64,000 nucleotides of DNA from Epiperipatus broadwayi (GCA_028023455.1 JAQFVV010000043.1:62001-126000); one strand, 5' to 3'; shown: positions 22,896 to 35,530, numbered from the stretch's first letter. The notes: generated from the sequence alone by a model not told the origin. Numbers and translations are program-made.

Positions 22896-25100
22896 TACAT
22901 CACCACCTGATAATGTATTGACACATTCTAAAGCTACCACTCTTACGATTATAGATTTGTTTATTTGTAGCTACCTACAAAAGGCTACAATACATCTTTA
23001 AAGACTATATTTTATGTAGCATGATTAACAATGCTACATAAGAAGTAAACACAGTCTTAAAATAACAGCTAAATATAAGATAATCCTTAATCACATCTAC
23101 ATTAAATTCGAATGAATTAGCAAAATCACAAATAATTTTGTATTTGGTGAACTCCGTTTTAGGGATTATCTTCCCACAAATGTTTGCGAAAACTTGAAGA
23201 AAATTTTTGAATTGGGTTTGGGTTTTAAAAATATGGCTGAGCGCATGCCTGATTAATTATTAAGAATTTTAATAACGAAACTGGAGAAAATATTCTTAAA
23301 CAGTTCATAAAGACATTTCTCTCATCTATCAACAGAAGAACAGTAAAGATAAGATGTATTAGGTTAATCAACTGTTTGTCAGGGAATGTCTGGTTAAAAA
23401 TAGTTACTTATTTATTAATTAATAATGGGCTGATTAATTAAAAACAAAATTCCTAATAATCCTTAAAAATACTCTTAGTGTATTATTATACAACTTCTGA
23501 TTCTATTTACTACATATTCTTTTTTAATTAGCAAGTGATTATCTCTTTCATTACTTATATTCTCTCTCTTCTTTTTTTTTTTTTTACATTCTCCATTGAA
23601 TCCCACCCACTCCCAATAATTACTTTGCTCCCGTGATATGCTTTTTTTTCCATCCAAACAGTTGTATTCTATTCTATTTTAAGTGGACTTCTGTAATTTC
23701 TTTATCTCTATATTTCTTTTTTAATAGACTTATTAGCAATTAATCATGGCTTTTGATTCTTTTATCTATTTCATAACTTATTGTATCTTTAAAAAACAAT
23801 TTTTTAATAATTTCTAATTTTGACTTCAATTAATTGTTTTTTTAACACTTTATCTACTCTTAATTTCTTATCCAATGTATTTGAAATTTTTCTATAATAT
23901 CTCCTTTAGTTTTTCATAAGCCATATATCTCTGACATTTTTATATTCTTATTAAAGATATTCTCATAGTTACTATATAGCTATATTGTATTCCCGATCTA
24001 AATCAGTTTTAGAATGTGCACACACACACTCAATACTGTCTTTAAACTTATTTTAAAGCAATATATTCATCTAATTAAAATTTATTATTATCTAGAAGTT
24101 TCCAAGTATACATATTTTTTTAGAGTTTTTAACACATATCCTTTTTTATATGTTCTGTTTATGAAAAGTTATGTATCTTTTATCGTTCTCATTCCTTAAT
24201 CTAACTTATCTCCCATTTTAAATACAGTATTGCAATTATTATTCCTCCTTTACTATGGTCTTACAATACATCTATCTTGCTTATGACTTGTATTTAGTTC
24301 TGAGCCATCTTGAATTTTTTTTCAGTAAGCTTTTAAAACATTTTTTCAGGTAACCAACTTATAAATAATCCACTTAGTCACTGATATGTTAATTTTAGCT
24401 AGAGAGAAAAACTGCGCAAACCTTATCATCAACCAATAATTGACAAATCTTCTTTATTGTTTTTCTGTGAAATATGATTGCAAGAGGAACCATTGCAAAA
24501 GTCATTTATAAAGATTTATATATATATATAGTAACTGAAAAGTCCATCCAGACCATAATAGGCAAAATTAATGATATAACACAAGATTGTTATGATATAA
24601 TCTGGCCGCAGCCAGGGTACACTGCGAAGACCCATCGCAACATTACATGAAGGTATATTAAATTACCCCAAACTAAATTATGTGACTATTCATTTAATAA
24701 ATATTCTCATTAATAACTGTGTCTTAAAACTACATTTTGAGACCTTAAATAGTTATTATTTACCTGAGACTCTATGGTCAACCATGAACAAGATGGTATG
24801 ATCTATAAAACTACTAAAGATTAGTTTTCCAGTATTAAATATATGATTCATTACATCAACACCAACTATCACATGGTGAATATAGGCCATTTAACAAGAC
24901 AGTAAAAGTTATAGTCAGCCCCATAATACGATTGGCTGTAGCTCAGATATACTCAGGATTTTAATAAAGAAATGCTATGTAAAGTATTTGCTTTGTAATA
25001 AAAGGTAAGCATATAAACTTTAGGTTCTTTTATCATTAATTTGAATTTTTAATCAAATCAACAGCAATGATACACTTATTGTTATAGGTAAATCGCATAT
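22896..25100. other. AT-rich, nothing seen
   Basis: T-rich DNA. Open frames at 23475 and 24014 lack coding features. No repeats were matched. Confidence 0.5.
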
Positions 25101-25830
25101 AAAAGTGATTTACCCGCTGACGAAGAAGCTGCAAAAACCAAAAACAATTAAATGGGCCAAGCACTTTCGAGGTTTTCCCTCATATTCATGGCCAACAAGT
25201 TATAAATCATTTATGTAATGTTGTTAACTAATAAAATATGCAAATGTGAATGCAAATTAGTTTGTCCATTTTTTTGAGATAGAAAAGCACATGTCACATC
25301 TATTGATGGAATTGTTGTCACTGATAATAAAATACGCCTCCTTGACTTTTCTTTTGCAGTCATCTGGCTTCAGAACATACTATCTTGGGGTTGCCTGGTT
25401 CAAACCCATGGCCAGCCTGCTTCTCATGCTCCCAGAATATTGAGAAGTTATTGTTCTTTTTTGCTCTTCTGTAAGTATAAATGTTTGAGCAACTCTATTA
25501 TGAACAGTGGCCTTGGTTTCCCCATACTATGTGGCACTGCATCCAGCCTGAGGGCATGAAATGCTGCATATGACTTGGGGTGTCTGAGATGGATCTGTTC
25601 TATCCTTGGAATTATTAATAAGTCTGTTAGTATTAGGGGGAGTGTGGAAGCCAACCTTAAATTCACCAGCCAAAGTCTTTATCATCTGTTGTGATAATTT
25701 GGGAATATAAGGGAGGGTAATTTGTGGTTTATCTTTACTTATGTGGTTAGTTATTGTTTTTCTGTAAAATTGATCTATTTTCTTTGTAATTAATCTGTAG
25801 CTGAATCCGACACTTAACAAATCTTTTATA
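25101..25830 (-). pseudogene. Penelope-like element 3' end: linker plus GIY-YIG relic
   Basis: Minus-strand reading gives the PLE linker (LPYIPKLSQQ, FKVGF, LINNSKDR) followed by the GIY-YIG endonuclease entry CSISCPQAGCSAT, a stop, then YGET and a diverged remainder. The Tyr before YGET has become TAG (near 25523), so the domain is broken. Downstream on the minus strand the 3' UTR holds CCTCGAAAGTGCTTGGCCC, similar to motifs at 40480 and in the 87-bp repeat. PLEs encode RT plus a GIY-YIG nuclease; only the 3' part remains. Confidence 0.75.
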
Positions 25831-26240
25831 TAGCATGCAATATCGTAAATTATAATATTAGAAGACTGGTTCCATTATAATGGCTAGCAAACTTATTTAT
25901 TAATCTAGGTCCTAATATCACAAACATCGATTGAAGTAACAAATTCTGGAATATATTCCTGGATTAACAAAGCAAAGCGGAGGTGATGTAGGAGGTAGAT
26001 GGGATTTTATTATGCCCTATACATCACTAATTACCCAAGGACAAAAAAATTAAGATATTCTCTCATAATTTCAGTAAATCTTGCGTACATTGTCAGGGAC
26101 AATATGTGCTCTATTATATGGTCTATTTAATACATTGGATTTTATGGTTTTATGTATGACAAATAGAAATGGCATAGTTAGGTTAAATTATAAAATTAAT
26201 ATTTATTTATGACTCAATCACTACTAAATAAATAATTGGT
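25831..26240. other. AT-rich, nothing seen
   Basis: No gene or repeat recognised. Confidence 0.4.
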
Positions 26241-26425
26241 TAATATAAGGCTCACAAAATTAGATAAATAAATAAATTAAATAAAAGACCATCACATATA
26301 CTTGTTTCTATACGTGGATGATGTACACGAATTAGATAAATAAATAAATAAAATAAAAGTCCATCACATGTACTTATTTCTATACATGGATAATGTACAT
26401 GAATCCCAAATAAATAATATAAGAT
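26241..26425. repeat. duplicated block with (TAAA)n tracts
   Basis: About 80 bp (AGATAAATAAATAAA, then CCATCACATATACTTGTTTC, then GGATGATGTACACGAATTAG) is repeated directly from 26261 and 26331 with small changes. It lies beyond the 3' end of the LINE at 26660 on the minus strand. Confidence 0.6.
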
Positions 26426-26659
26426 TTTCTCACAAATGGATGTGATTTCATCCCCTTATAGGAGAGAGGATGGGTTCAAACACCTAGACAATAGCTTCAC
26501 CAATATGTCAATACCAGAACCAATGCACCTATACCTCAGATTTATAATACTAATAATTCAATTTATTTACCGCACAAAACTACAGCATTAAGCCAATTAC
26601 AGAATTGCACCATAACAACTATACAATAATATACATAAATGAGTAAAAACAATAAAAAT

Positions 26660-27917
26660 AATATAATTATATGCCATATTTTTTTATAAGATAAGTAACA
26701 AATTTTTTAAAGTCTAAAGAAAAAATATTTTCATTAGTAAAATCACGATTATAGGTATTAGGCAAACGAAACAAAGGTGAAAATTTTAATAAGTTAGAGC
26801 GACAAACCTTAATATAAAATAAAGTAAATGTACATGTTTTATGTAAACAATTATTAAAAGTAATATTTGAAATTTTGTTAGTTAATATAATTTTTTGATT
26901 CACAAAGTTATATAAAATTTTAAGATCTCTCATTTTTCTTCTAATGGATAGGGATAGTTAATGGTCTTTTAACTTAATGTACTTAGAAAATTTGTCATAA
27001 ACCAATTGAATTTTAATAATATCTCATTTGGAACTGGGATTCCAAACAACATATCCATATTCTAAAATTGGCAAAACCAAAGAAAGAAATAATTTATATT
27101 TTGTAAAACTACTAAATTGTCTACCATGCCTTAAAATTGCACCCATAATTTTAAAAGCCTTATTTACTACATTTTCAATATGATGATGAAATGATCCATT
27201 GCTTGCAAAAATAATTCCAAGATCTTTCTGAATATTAACAAATTTTATATTAGGATCTTCAATATAATAAGGACAAATTATCATTTCAGATTTTTTGGAA
27301 TAAGAAACTGTTGAACACATATCCATATTAATATCCATTTTATTATCTCTACACCATTTCACAAAATTATTGATATCTTTTTGTAATAATATGCAATCAT
27401 TAATTGAGTTTATATTCTTAAAAATTTTACAATCATCTGCATAACATAAAATATGTGAAAATTCTAAACTCTCTCCCAAATCATCAATATAAACGTTAAA
27501 CAATAATGGTGCAAGGATACTGCCCTGAGGTACTCCTATATTACAATAATATGGATTAGAAGAATTATTCTTAAACTTTACATAAGCTGTTCTCTTCTTA
27601 ATAAAAGATTCAAACCATGCAACCAAATTATAGGAAAAACCTAATTTATACATTTTGAAAAGCAACCTTGAATGATCCACTTTATCAAATGCCTTGGATA
27701 AATCAAAATAAACAACATCTAAATGACATTGATTCTCAAAGACATTAGCAATGTGACCAGTTATTGTTAAAAGATTAGTTTCAGTTGATCTTCCAGGTAA
27801 AAAACCATGTTGCACAGGAACCAAAATCTTATTTATGTCATTAACAATTTTCTTATAAATACATCTTTCAAATATGCATGCAACTGTATGAAGCACAGAA
27901 ATTGGTTTATAATTATT

Positions 27918-27925
<8 letters not shown>
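26660..27925 (-). mobile_element. 5'-truncated LINE with intact RT core
   Basis: From 27925 down to 27024 the minus strand has one uninterrupted frame for a non-LTR reverse transcriptase: NYKPISVL box, motif A FDLSKAFDKVDH, motif B PQGSILAPLLFNVYIDDL, motif C CYADD, then KDLGIIF and PILEYGYVVWNP. After a frame break the C-terminal part follows at 26933-26667 (MRDLKILYNFVN and onward). The style is that of jockey/CR1-group elements. The catalytic Asp residues are present, but the 5' half (endonuclease, ORF1) is missing, so it is not autonomous. Confidence 0.85.
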
Positions 27926-27926
<1 letters not shown>

Positions 27927-28004
<78 letters not shown>

Positions 28005-28013
28005 CAACAACAA
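27927..28013. repeat. (AAT)n microsatellite with (AAC)n end
   Basis: Roughly 25 AAT units followed by several AAC units, directly at the 5' truncation point of the LINE. Read on the minus strand it adds an artificial poly-Leu N-terminus to the RT frame. Confidence 0.95.
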
Positions 28014-28997
28014 CAATTGGTATTGGTAAACCTGTGAGAGCTTCCCATGATGAGATAAGGAATCAAAGAGAGGATTTGAATCTCAACTCAGCTGGAAATA
28101 TATAAATTGATCTATAATAAATTATGAAAATGATTTAATCAAATGCCCTTTTATAGCTGATAGCTGAACATGCAAGAGCAGTCTAAAATGAGGAAAACAA
28201 CATTGACATCATAATGTGTGGAGACTCTACCCAAAAAAATAACAATGAATTAAGTGTCCTGTAGGTTTTTTAGCCAACATCAGAGTAACAAGCACAATTG
28301 CAGACCATTCCATGGATTAACCACCAGCATAGAAACGAATATAAAGAACATAAAAAAATGACAAATGATTCTGCGGATTAAACCACCAATACAGACAAAT
28401 ACCATATAATATTATAAAATAATGTTAACATTTACTTAAAATAAAAGAGACATAAAATTACCCTCATCAATAATCTGCCAATTTAGGGGGCACGTGCAGT
28501 CATACTAATGTGAATTAAGACATGAAATGAAATAAAGACTATTATAGGAAACAACTGAGATAACAGCCGACTCTGCCTTAAACATGGGTGAAAAACTAAT
28601 ACATAGTAAATATAATATGAGTATAGGCACAGAACCCTGGGAAGACATAGAGGATTAAGCCATGTGGTGGTGTTTATGTATGTTACAAATTCATTATATA
28701 CTCATTAAACCTTTACACAAGCACTGTTCCCTAATAATTGATTTTCTTCAATCATATGTTCAATCCCCTGAATTTAAATTGATAAATAATTATTTTGGGC
28801 ACAGTAGAATATATACTGTGAACTTTACACATGTACAAAATAATAGTAAAAATCAGTCATATATCACATGACCTATATAGCTTGTATTACCAATATGTAA
28901 TATATAAAGAGCCTGCTAATAGCTCTAAACAAGCTTAATTATTTTATTTTTTATGATAAATGCTACAAGAGAAAATACATGAAGCTTTTATCTATGA
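28014..28997. other. AT-rich, nothing firm
   Basis: No open frame of interest. A GGATTTGAATCTC at 28072 looks B-box-like but has no partner A box. Confidence 0.4.
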
Positions 28998-29052
28998 TGG
29001 TCCCCATCCCCAGATCGGTTTCGAGCTATGGCTCTCATCAGTGAGGAGCTAG
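28998..29052 (-). ncRNA. near-canonical hammerhead ribozyme, family D
   Basis: On the minus strand: stem I 5' strand CTCCTCA, core CTGATGA (29041-29035), perfect stem II GAGC/GCTC with loop CATA, core GAAA (29022-29019), short stem III region CCGAT, C17 (29013), then TGGGGA pairing with TCCTCA (6 bp incl. one G-U). All catalytic core bases match the type I hammerhead consensus. The second stem III pair is C-A, perhaps from a G-to-A change. No second copy or direct repeat was found nearby. Confidence 0.8.
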
Positions 29053-29819
29053 GACATAAGGTTCAAAATATTAACTCAAGCTATGAAAATACAAATCAAA
29101 ATAAAAATACACACTCATTCAAATAACTACTAAATGAAAATTCATAATATTTTAAATATATTGACTATTCACCAATAAAATTAATATAGCACCTTTTCTT
29201 AAATTCCTAATGTGCAACATGTAAACTAAGTAGTTTTCAATTACAACATATAGAATCTTATGAGATTGATTATATTCCTCTTCATTTCCACTCATAATAA
29301 ATATTCCGTAATTAATTGATCCATGCATAGGCTTTCTGAACATACGAGATATTTTAAAAAGATAGGACATATACTTCAAAATTTAATAAACTTCATTACT
29401 TATATTTTAGGTGTTACTCCAAAGTTAAAATATTTTCATTATCTTAGTTTATCTAGTCAGCGTCGAAGGTTAGGAACGGTTATCCGAGCAAACAATTCCC
29501 GCAATTGCTATGACAGTTATAATATAATTTTCTGGTTAGCTGTTATTTTCTTTCAACAACTATTATTATTTTTTTAATAATAAGATAATTCACATAGCGG
29601 GAATGTCATCTCTAATATAAGTTCAAAGTGGGATACTAATTCTTTATCGTTCAGACCCTGGCACACAAAAGGTCAATGTAGCAATCCACTCCGCACATAC
29701 ATAATATAACTATACTTGTCAAAGTCATGAAAGTAAAATGTTATATCCAAGGTTAATATAGTATTCCACTCCGCAAATATATGGTATAATTATATAATTT
29801 AAAATCATAAAAATAAAGT
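29053..29819. other. AT-rich with local duplication
   Basis: ATTCCACTCCGCA-like blocks occur at about 29681 and 29763, with TATCCAAG blocks after each: an older tandem duplication into which element A2 inserted. No gene seen. Confidence 0.4.
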
Positions 29820-29917
29820 ATATCCAAGATTAACAAAACAAAATTCTCCATATAGTAGTGCCATTTGTGCTAACAAGAGCAATCAATGGATGCCAGAAAG
29901 CTTGTGCATAAAATCCC

Positions 29918-29962
29918 TATCTCACTGATGAAGGCAACAAGCCAGAAACTAGTCTGGGGATA
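29918..29962 (+). ncRNA. hammerhead ribozyme, family A, first copy in A2
   Basis: Core CTGATGA (29925-29931), stem II GGC/GCC with loop AACAA and an A-A first position, core GAAA (29945-29948), stem III AC-TA-GT, predicted cleavage after C29954, then TGGGGA. Stem I pairs weakly with ATCTCA (G-U rich), because the 5' side here comes from the foldback arm. Confidence 0.7.
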
Positions 29963-30376
29963 TTGGATGAGTAGGCACTAGATAGGGATTTTATGCACAA
30001 GCTTTCTGGCATCCATTGATTGCTCTTGTTAGCACAAGATGGCACTACTATATGGAGAGTTTTGCTTTGTTTTGAATTGTTTAATAACAATTATGTGCTT
30101 GTATGAGATAGTGATCATGTGATGTTTAGTGGTTTAACACCAATCCTGCCTAATAGGATAGTGGTGGCTATGGTTGTTAAAGAGCCAAAGATACCAAAAA
30201 TGTATGGGTGCTGAATTGAGTTCAGAACCATATGACTATATAAGCTATTGAGCTTGGATTGAAAATATTAATTGTGTTTTCAATTTCATTCTCATAGTTT
30301 TGTAGTTAAATAGAGTTGTGGCTTCTGGAGGGTTGCATTAGATCCTAAGATCTAGGTGTAGTGCTCTCAGATCCAA

Positions 30377-30424
30377 GGCTCCTCACTGATGAAGGCCACA
30401 AGCCAGAAACTAGTCTGGGGATAT
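30377..30424 (+). ncRNA. hammerhead ribozyme, family A, second copy in A2
   Basis: Stem I TCCTCA (30380-30385) pairs with TGGGGA (30416-30421). Core CTGATGA at 30386-30392, stem II GGC/GCC with loop CACAA flanked by an A-A mismatch, core GAAA (30406-30409), stem III AC-TA-GT, cleavage after C30415, exactly 461 nt after the first copy. Best preserved family A ribozyme in this element. Confidence 0.75.
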
Positions 30425-30598
30425 TGGATGAGTAGGCACTAGATAGGGATTTTATGCACAAGCCTTCTGGCATCAATTGATTGCTCTTGTTAGCACAAGA
30501 TGGCACTACTATATGGAGAGTTTTGCTTTGTTTTGAATTGTTTAATAACAATTATGTGCTAGTATGAGATAGTGATCATGTGATATAGCCAAGATTAA

Positions 30599-31399
30599 TA
30601 TAGCCTACAAGCAATAAAATATTTTCAGGTAGACTGACCTTTAAAACTGTTACTTCCATTTTCATGGTTGATAATTACAGTACATTTCAATTATAGACAT
30701 TTTGGAAGATAATCAGCAGTTAGATTCTCAGTTAGAAGACTCAAACAGACTTGTTTAAATTTAGCCATACATATTGTTATTAGCACATAATATTGCAATT
30801 TGAATTATATAAGAAAAAATTTAAGTTTAATTTCTTTCTTTGCCCTTAATTTTAAAGTTTAGCTTTCATATTTGGTACATGTTTAGCAGCAGAAATTTTT
30901 ACATTCTTGTTTCTGCTTTGTTAAAAAAAATCTCTGAACATTCTCTTCCCCTTTTATCCAATTACATTCCTCCTCATTTACATATTTCTGTTAAAAATGG
31001 AATAAGAAAAAAAATGTGTTTATTGTATTCTATCAATTAATTCAAAATAAATTAAATAAATCATTTTAATTGAACTAAAGTTAATCTTTAATCATGAAAA
31101 TAAGAGAAAAAACCAATAATGATTATTAGTAGTATTTATATCTTAGTAAATTTGATATAATATGCTTTTGGTTTTGCAGGTTAAACACAGATGGTCCAAC
31201 TTTGTGATTGGAAAACCAATACAGGAAAAAAATAGTAAAAAAAATGAAATTACATAATCATCATCATTGAGTCAACTTAAATACAAGTATCAAGTATACA
31301 CAAAGTGCCAAATATAGAAATTAAGTCACCTAGAAGAAGATAAAGAAATTTTACATCAGTTCCACCAAGCTATATATATATATACACAGTATGGAATCA
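30599..31399. other. AT-rich, nothing seen
   Basis: The open frame 30840-31040 has no coding support. Confidence 0.45.
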
Positions 31400-33750
31400 G
31401 GGTTGTACACAGGGAGATTGGGCACCATTATTATCATCTCCATAAGTAATCAAAACCAATGGACAATGATTATTGTCAAACAAACAGGAGCATGAGAATC
31501 AACATGGACTAACACTACATGTATAAGTAGTTATACTAATTCTATGTTTATAAGATGCATCAATATTACACAAGATAGTAAACTCAATAATCATCATGAA
31601 TAATCAACAGTCAACCTTGTGACTGAATTTAAAGGGTAGTCTATGAATAGGCTACTTATCTAGCTACTGCCAAATTTAGGGCAAATATAACAATAATCTG
31701 GATGCACATACTTCAGTGCTAATTTATCACTCAATAATAAAAACATGTTGGGATATTGACACATGCTGATCATTATAAATGTGCTGGCCATATAAGACAG
31801 ATTATACCAGCCAACTATAAACTAAATTTTTAATAAAACAATGCAGTGAATGAACTTTAAAGGTGATACTTTTGTGCAATCCAGAGTTATCATCTGGGTG
31901 TCCAAACCAACAAATCCACACATTCATACAACAAACTATTGTGGTCTAATCTAGCTCAGAAAACAAGACCTCTATAAACTGTTATTGTGAGCAAGAGATA
32001 AATAAATACAACAGCTTATTCTAATTTATTTTTTAATAACTACTGGGATAATTTGAAACAATCACCCAAACTTTAAGCTGTATTAAAATAAAGTCACACA
32101 TTTCCAATTCATGGAACTGATAGTTGGCGGAATAAAAACCTTAACACTAGAACATTTTTAAAAACAATTATTTAATAAACTAACTGATTAACAATAAATA
32201 AAAATTTAAAAAATGACAATAATAAGATAGTTTTAATTTATACTTATTAAAAGTATAGTTTCATATTAAAAATAATAACTAGGTGATTTTATTCTTTGAA
32301 TTAATTTTGCTTTCGTTAAATTATTTTCTTTTAAATAACAAAAGGTAGAAAACAGCTTTTCAAAAAAGATAAGGGCATTTTAAATTAGCTTCATTCTTTT
32401 GTATATAATTTGTGGGGGGGGGGATAAGATAAACACAGAAAAATATGTTTCAAAAAAAATATTAAATGTGATTCAATAAAAATTAAATTACTTAAGAACT
32501 CTTATAATTTTGAAGAAAATGATTTGAATAAGAAATAAATATGTTTCACAAGGAAATATTATCTTACTAAAATTATTCATTCCAATCAATTACTATTCTA
32601 GAAAGAAAAAAAATCTAAGCTAGGTGTTCTTCTTGAAGACTTCAATCCCATGTCAAATGTATATGGTTACTTTTCTTTTCTTCATTTTTAATAAGATATT
32701 TCATGCTAACACACTCATCAAGAATATATCCATTTTCCTTTCTAACAATTTTTCCAGGTCAGAATAACACTTGAGGTAGTCATGATCTTCATTGGAGACA
32801 AGGTTGCAGATTACTTCAGGAATATCTTTACATTTTTTATTTCATTGAAGCAGATTATATGGAAGATGATGTTTAGCCTTTAGCTAAACTTAGCACATTG
32901 TTGTATTCATCTTAGAAAACATTTTTATAGTTAAACCCAAAATGTTCTATACACAATTAAAATTCTCCTGCTGTCTTCTTCAACAGCTGTTTTAGAACTG
33001 GTTGTCCTCTTCAACAGCTGGGTCAGGAATTGCTTACTTCTTACAAAACACTGAGGTCAACTGATTGACCCATACCTCTATTTTTGCAAAAAAACCTGTC
33101 TTCAACCAATTACAATTCTGTCTCCTATATGATAAAATTTAATAATAACCAATTCATTCAATTTTTACAAAAATAATTGTCCAGATTCTTCCCTCCTTCA
33201 ACATTGAAACTGGAAAACAAGTCAAAAACTTAAATTAAAATCATAATTTTTTGATATTCCTTTCTAATTAAAAATGCTTTCTTGCCAAAAAGAAAGATAA
33301 TCAATCACATTAATTACACTGTCTTTTTCTTTTGAAGAAAGATAAAGAATGCAATAAAAACCTTTTCTTAATGAAAATTAAAAAAAGCTTTACACATATA
33401 CATTTTTATTTACTTGATCTCTCTTAATTCTAAAATAATAAAAAATTTAAATAATTTACTGAAGAGAAAGTTTAAACTAAAATTGAAACTGGGAAATAGG
33501 TAAAATTATTGAAGAGAGAGAACAAAAGAAATATCTGATTTTATAGTTCTCACTTTTTTACAATGCTTTATAATTTGTAATGCATTTTAAATATTAAACT
33601 TATGTTTAATATCTGAAAATATCTCATTTTATCAGATGATAATAAATTTAAAAAAAATAAATACCCTTTATTCTTAAAAAAAACATGGGAAAAATAAATA
33701 TTACTTCTCTATGAACTAATTAACTCTAAATCTAAGGACCATGCTGCCAA
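31400..33750 (+). repeat. large dispersed repeat, copy 1
   Basis: Diverged but collinear with 41050-44110: shared ATAATCTGGATGCACATACTT (31697/41374), CACTAGAA and ACAATTATTTAATAA (32147/42312), TTAGCTAAACTTAGCACAT (32882/43112), CTTCAACAGCT (32979/43346), ACACTGAGGTC (33047/43382) and AAAAAACATGGG (33680/44047). No open frames are conserved between the copies, so its nature is unknown. Copy 1 lacks the PLE fragment present in copy 2. Confidence 0.7.
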
Positions 33751-33889
33751 CTATTATTGTTAATACAACAATGTAGCCATATGGCTACAAATCATGGTCA
33801 ATCTCATTCTCTACCTTACACTCAATCTTGTTACTATTTAAGATCTAACAGTTTTTCTTTGAAAAGTTAACCTTGACAATGGTGGATAC

Positions 33890-34969
33890 TATTTTGTTGA
33901 AACTTGGGAATTAATCAAAATTAATTCACGGTTTAGCCCAAAAACTATTTTATTTACTTCATATAACTGTGAAAACATTAAATATAATATATATATACAA
34001 ATGCAGGAAAGCAGAGAACACTTAAACAATATCAATAATAACCATCTCAGTCTGTTGTCAAGGCAACCTTCATTAGACAATAAAAGAAATCCATCATTAT
34101 ATATGGTCTAAAATGTTTATACTAAAAATTCCAACATGACTACAAAGAATGAATTTATTAATTCAAAGAAGTTTAAATAAACCACATTAAACTGGTAAAT
34201 ATAACCTGTTCTAAAAACAGACTCACAGTCAGTTATAACTTTCAAACTGTACTCCTACATATTACTTAGATAATAAACCTAATAATCCTTAAGGCTATAT
34301 AGTATTCAATGTAAATACATGTAAACAGTCAACACTTAAACAATATCAGTATCATTAACAATCAACAAAGTGTATCTATCTGGTCTTATCTAAGTAATAC
34401 ATGAATGGAGTGCAATTAGAAAATTATAATTGCAATTTGAAAATTATAATTGACTATTTGTTAGTCAGCTTTCAGAACAAGTTATATTCACCTATTTAAT
34501 GAGGTTTATTTGAACTTCTTTGTATTAATAATTTCACTCTGTTCTCAAGTTGCAATCTTTAGTGTCTATATAAACATGTTAGATCATAGTTAAAGCGGGA
34601 TTTCCACCTTTATTGATTAAAGGAGGTTGCTTTGACAATAGATTAGTCTGCTTTCAGAACAGGTTATATTTATCTGTTTAATGAGGTTTATTTACATTTC
34701 TTTATATTAATAATTTCACTCTCTGCAGTCAAGCTGCAAACTTTAGTCTCTATATAAATATATTAATCCATAGATAAGAGTGGATTTCCACCTTTATTGT
34801 CTAAAGGATGTTGCCTTAACAGATTGAGATTGTTGATTGTTAATGATATCAGTATTATTTTTGCATTGATAGCTGCCATGTATTTACAATGAGGTTGCCT
34901 TGACAACAGTCTGAAATTGTTGATTGTAATTAATATTGTGATTGTCTAATTGATAACTGAGTTTTAATG

Positions 34970-34990
<21 letters not shown>
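33890..34990. repeat. foldback plus 183-bp tandem repeat
   Basis: 34463-34640 and 34647-34815 are direct copies (CTTTCAGAACAxGTTATATT, then GATTTCCACCTTTATTG), period about 183 bp. Their reverse complement occurs at 34020-34235 (AATATAACCTGTTCTxAAAA, ending TGTTGTCAAGGCAACC), making a large foldback. A piece recurs at 40330-40375. Ends with a (TA)n run at 34968-34998. No coding sequence. Confidence 0.6.
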
Positions 34991-34999
<9 letters not shown>

Positions 35000-35003
<4 letters not shown>

Positions 35004-35530
35004 AGAATTTGAACTCAGACTTTCAAATTTCCTACAGCTACTCACTTCATCTTATACAGTTGATACATATAACCACATACATGTAAAAAGATGATCTCCA
35101 ATATACATATTTCATGATGAACCAGCACTCAGCAGTTGGTGCTAATCACCATCTCCCACACATATATAAAATGAGTGCTCATTTTATATTAAGATAGCAA
35201 ATCTTCAAACTTTAATGGACAAGCTCCAATCTTCTTGAACCCTTTAACCATCCATATCATTGAAAGTCCAAGGATGATATGAATGGCTGAAGAATGGAAT
35301 GGTGAAGAAGCTTGAAGCTTGTCAAAGTTTGAAGATATGCTGCCTTAATATAAACTGAGTACTGATTGTATATGCAATGTGTGTGGGAGATGGTGATATG
35401 GACTAACTGATAAGCATTGGTTCAACCCTAAATACATCTATTGGAGATTATTTATTTTTTCCACGTGTATGTGGTCTTGTGTATCAGTTGTATAAGATGG
35501 AGTGGATAGCGGTAGGAAGTTTGCAAATTT
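35000..35530. mobile_element. family B hammerhead element B3, inverted arms
   Basis: The left arm (minus orientation) has GAACTCAGACTTTCA, ATATTTCATGATGAACCAGC and the ribozyme relic at 35097-35141; the right arm (35340-35520) is its inverted, more decayed partner, with TAACTGATAAGCATTGG where the core should be. The centre carries the family B block ACTTTAATGGACAAGCTCC. Confidence 0.6.
35097..35141 (-). ncRNA. hammerhead relic, family B, one core change
   Basis: Minus strand: ACCAA, core CTGCTGA (the invariant A6 is C), stem II GTGC/TCAT, core GAAA (35113-35110), stem III ATA-TG-TAT, A17, TTGG. The core substitution should abolish cleavage. Confidence 0.5.

Larger units (their letters stand above)
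29820..30598 (+). mobile_element. family A element A2: dimeric retrozyme-like, two ribozymes, TSD
   Basis: Bounded by ATATCCAAGATTAA (29820-29833) and ATAGCCAAGATTAA (30585-30598), a 13/14 match. Inside, 29921-30123 is repeated directly at 30382-30584, offset 461 bp; each copy begins with a hammerhead. Between the repeats lies a unique block (30124-30381) with CACCAATCCTGCCTAATAGG and CTCTCAGATCCAAGG. A 46-bp arm at 29877-29922 is inverted at 29977-30022. This layout, ribozyme-bearing direct repeats around a short non-coding core, matches retrozymes. No coding capacity. The open frame 30345-30551 (minus) is inside the element. Confidence 0.85.

Noticed and set aside
25113-25145. CTGACGA beside the PLE fragment
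   Set aside because: No stem II and no GAAA after it on the + strand, so it is not a hammerhead.
25448-25666. 72-codon minus frame
   Set aside because: Shadow of the PLE linker/GIY-YIG sequence read in another frame.
27927-28016. Poly-Leu N-terminus of the RT frame
   Set aside because: It is the translated (AAT)n microsatellite on the minus strand; the real RT homology starts at the NYKPISVL box near 27920.
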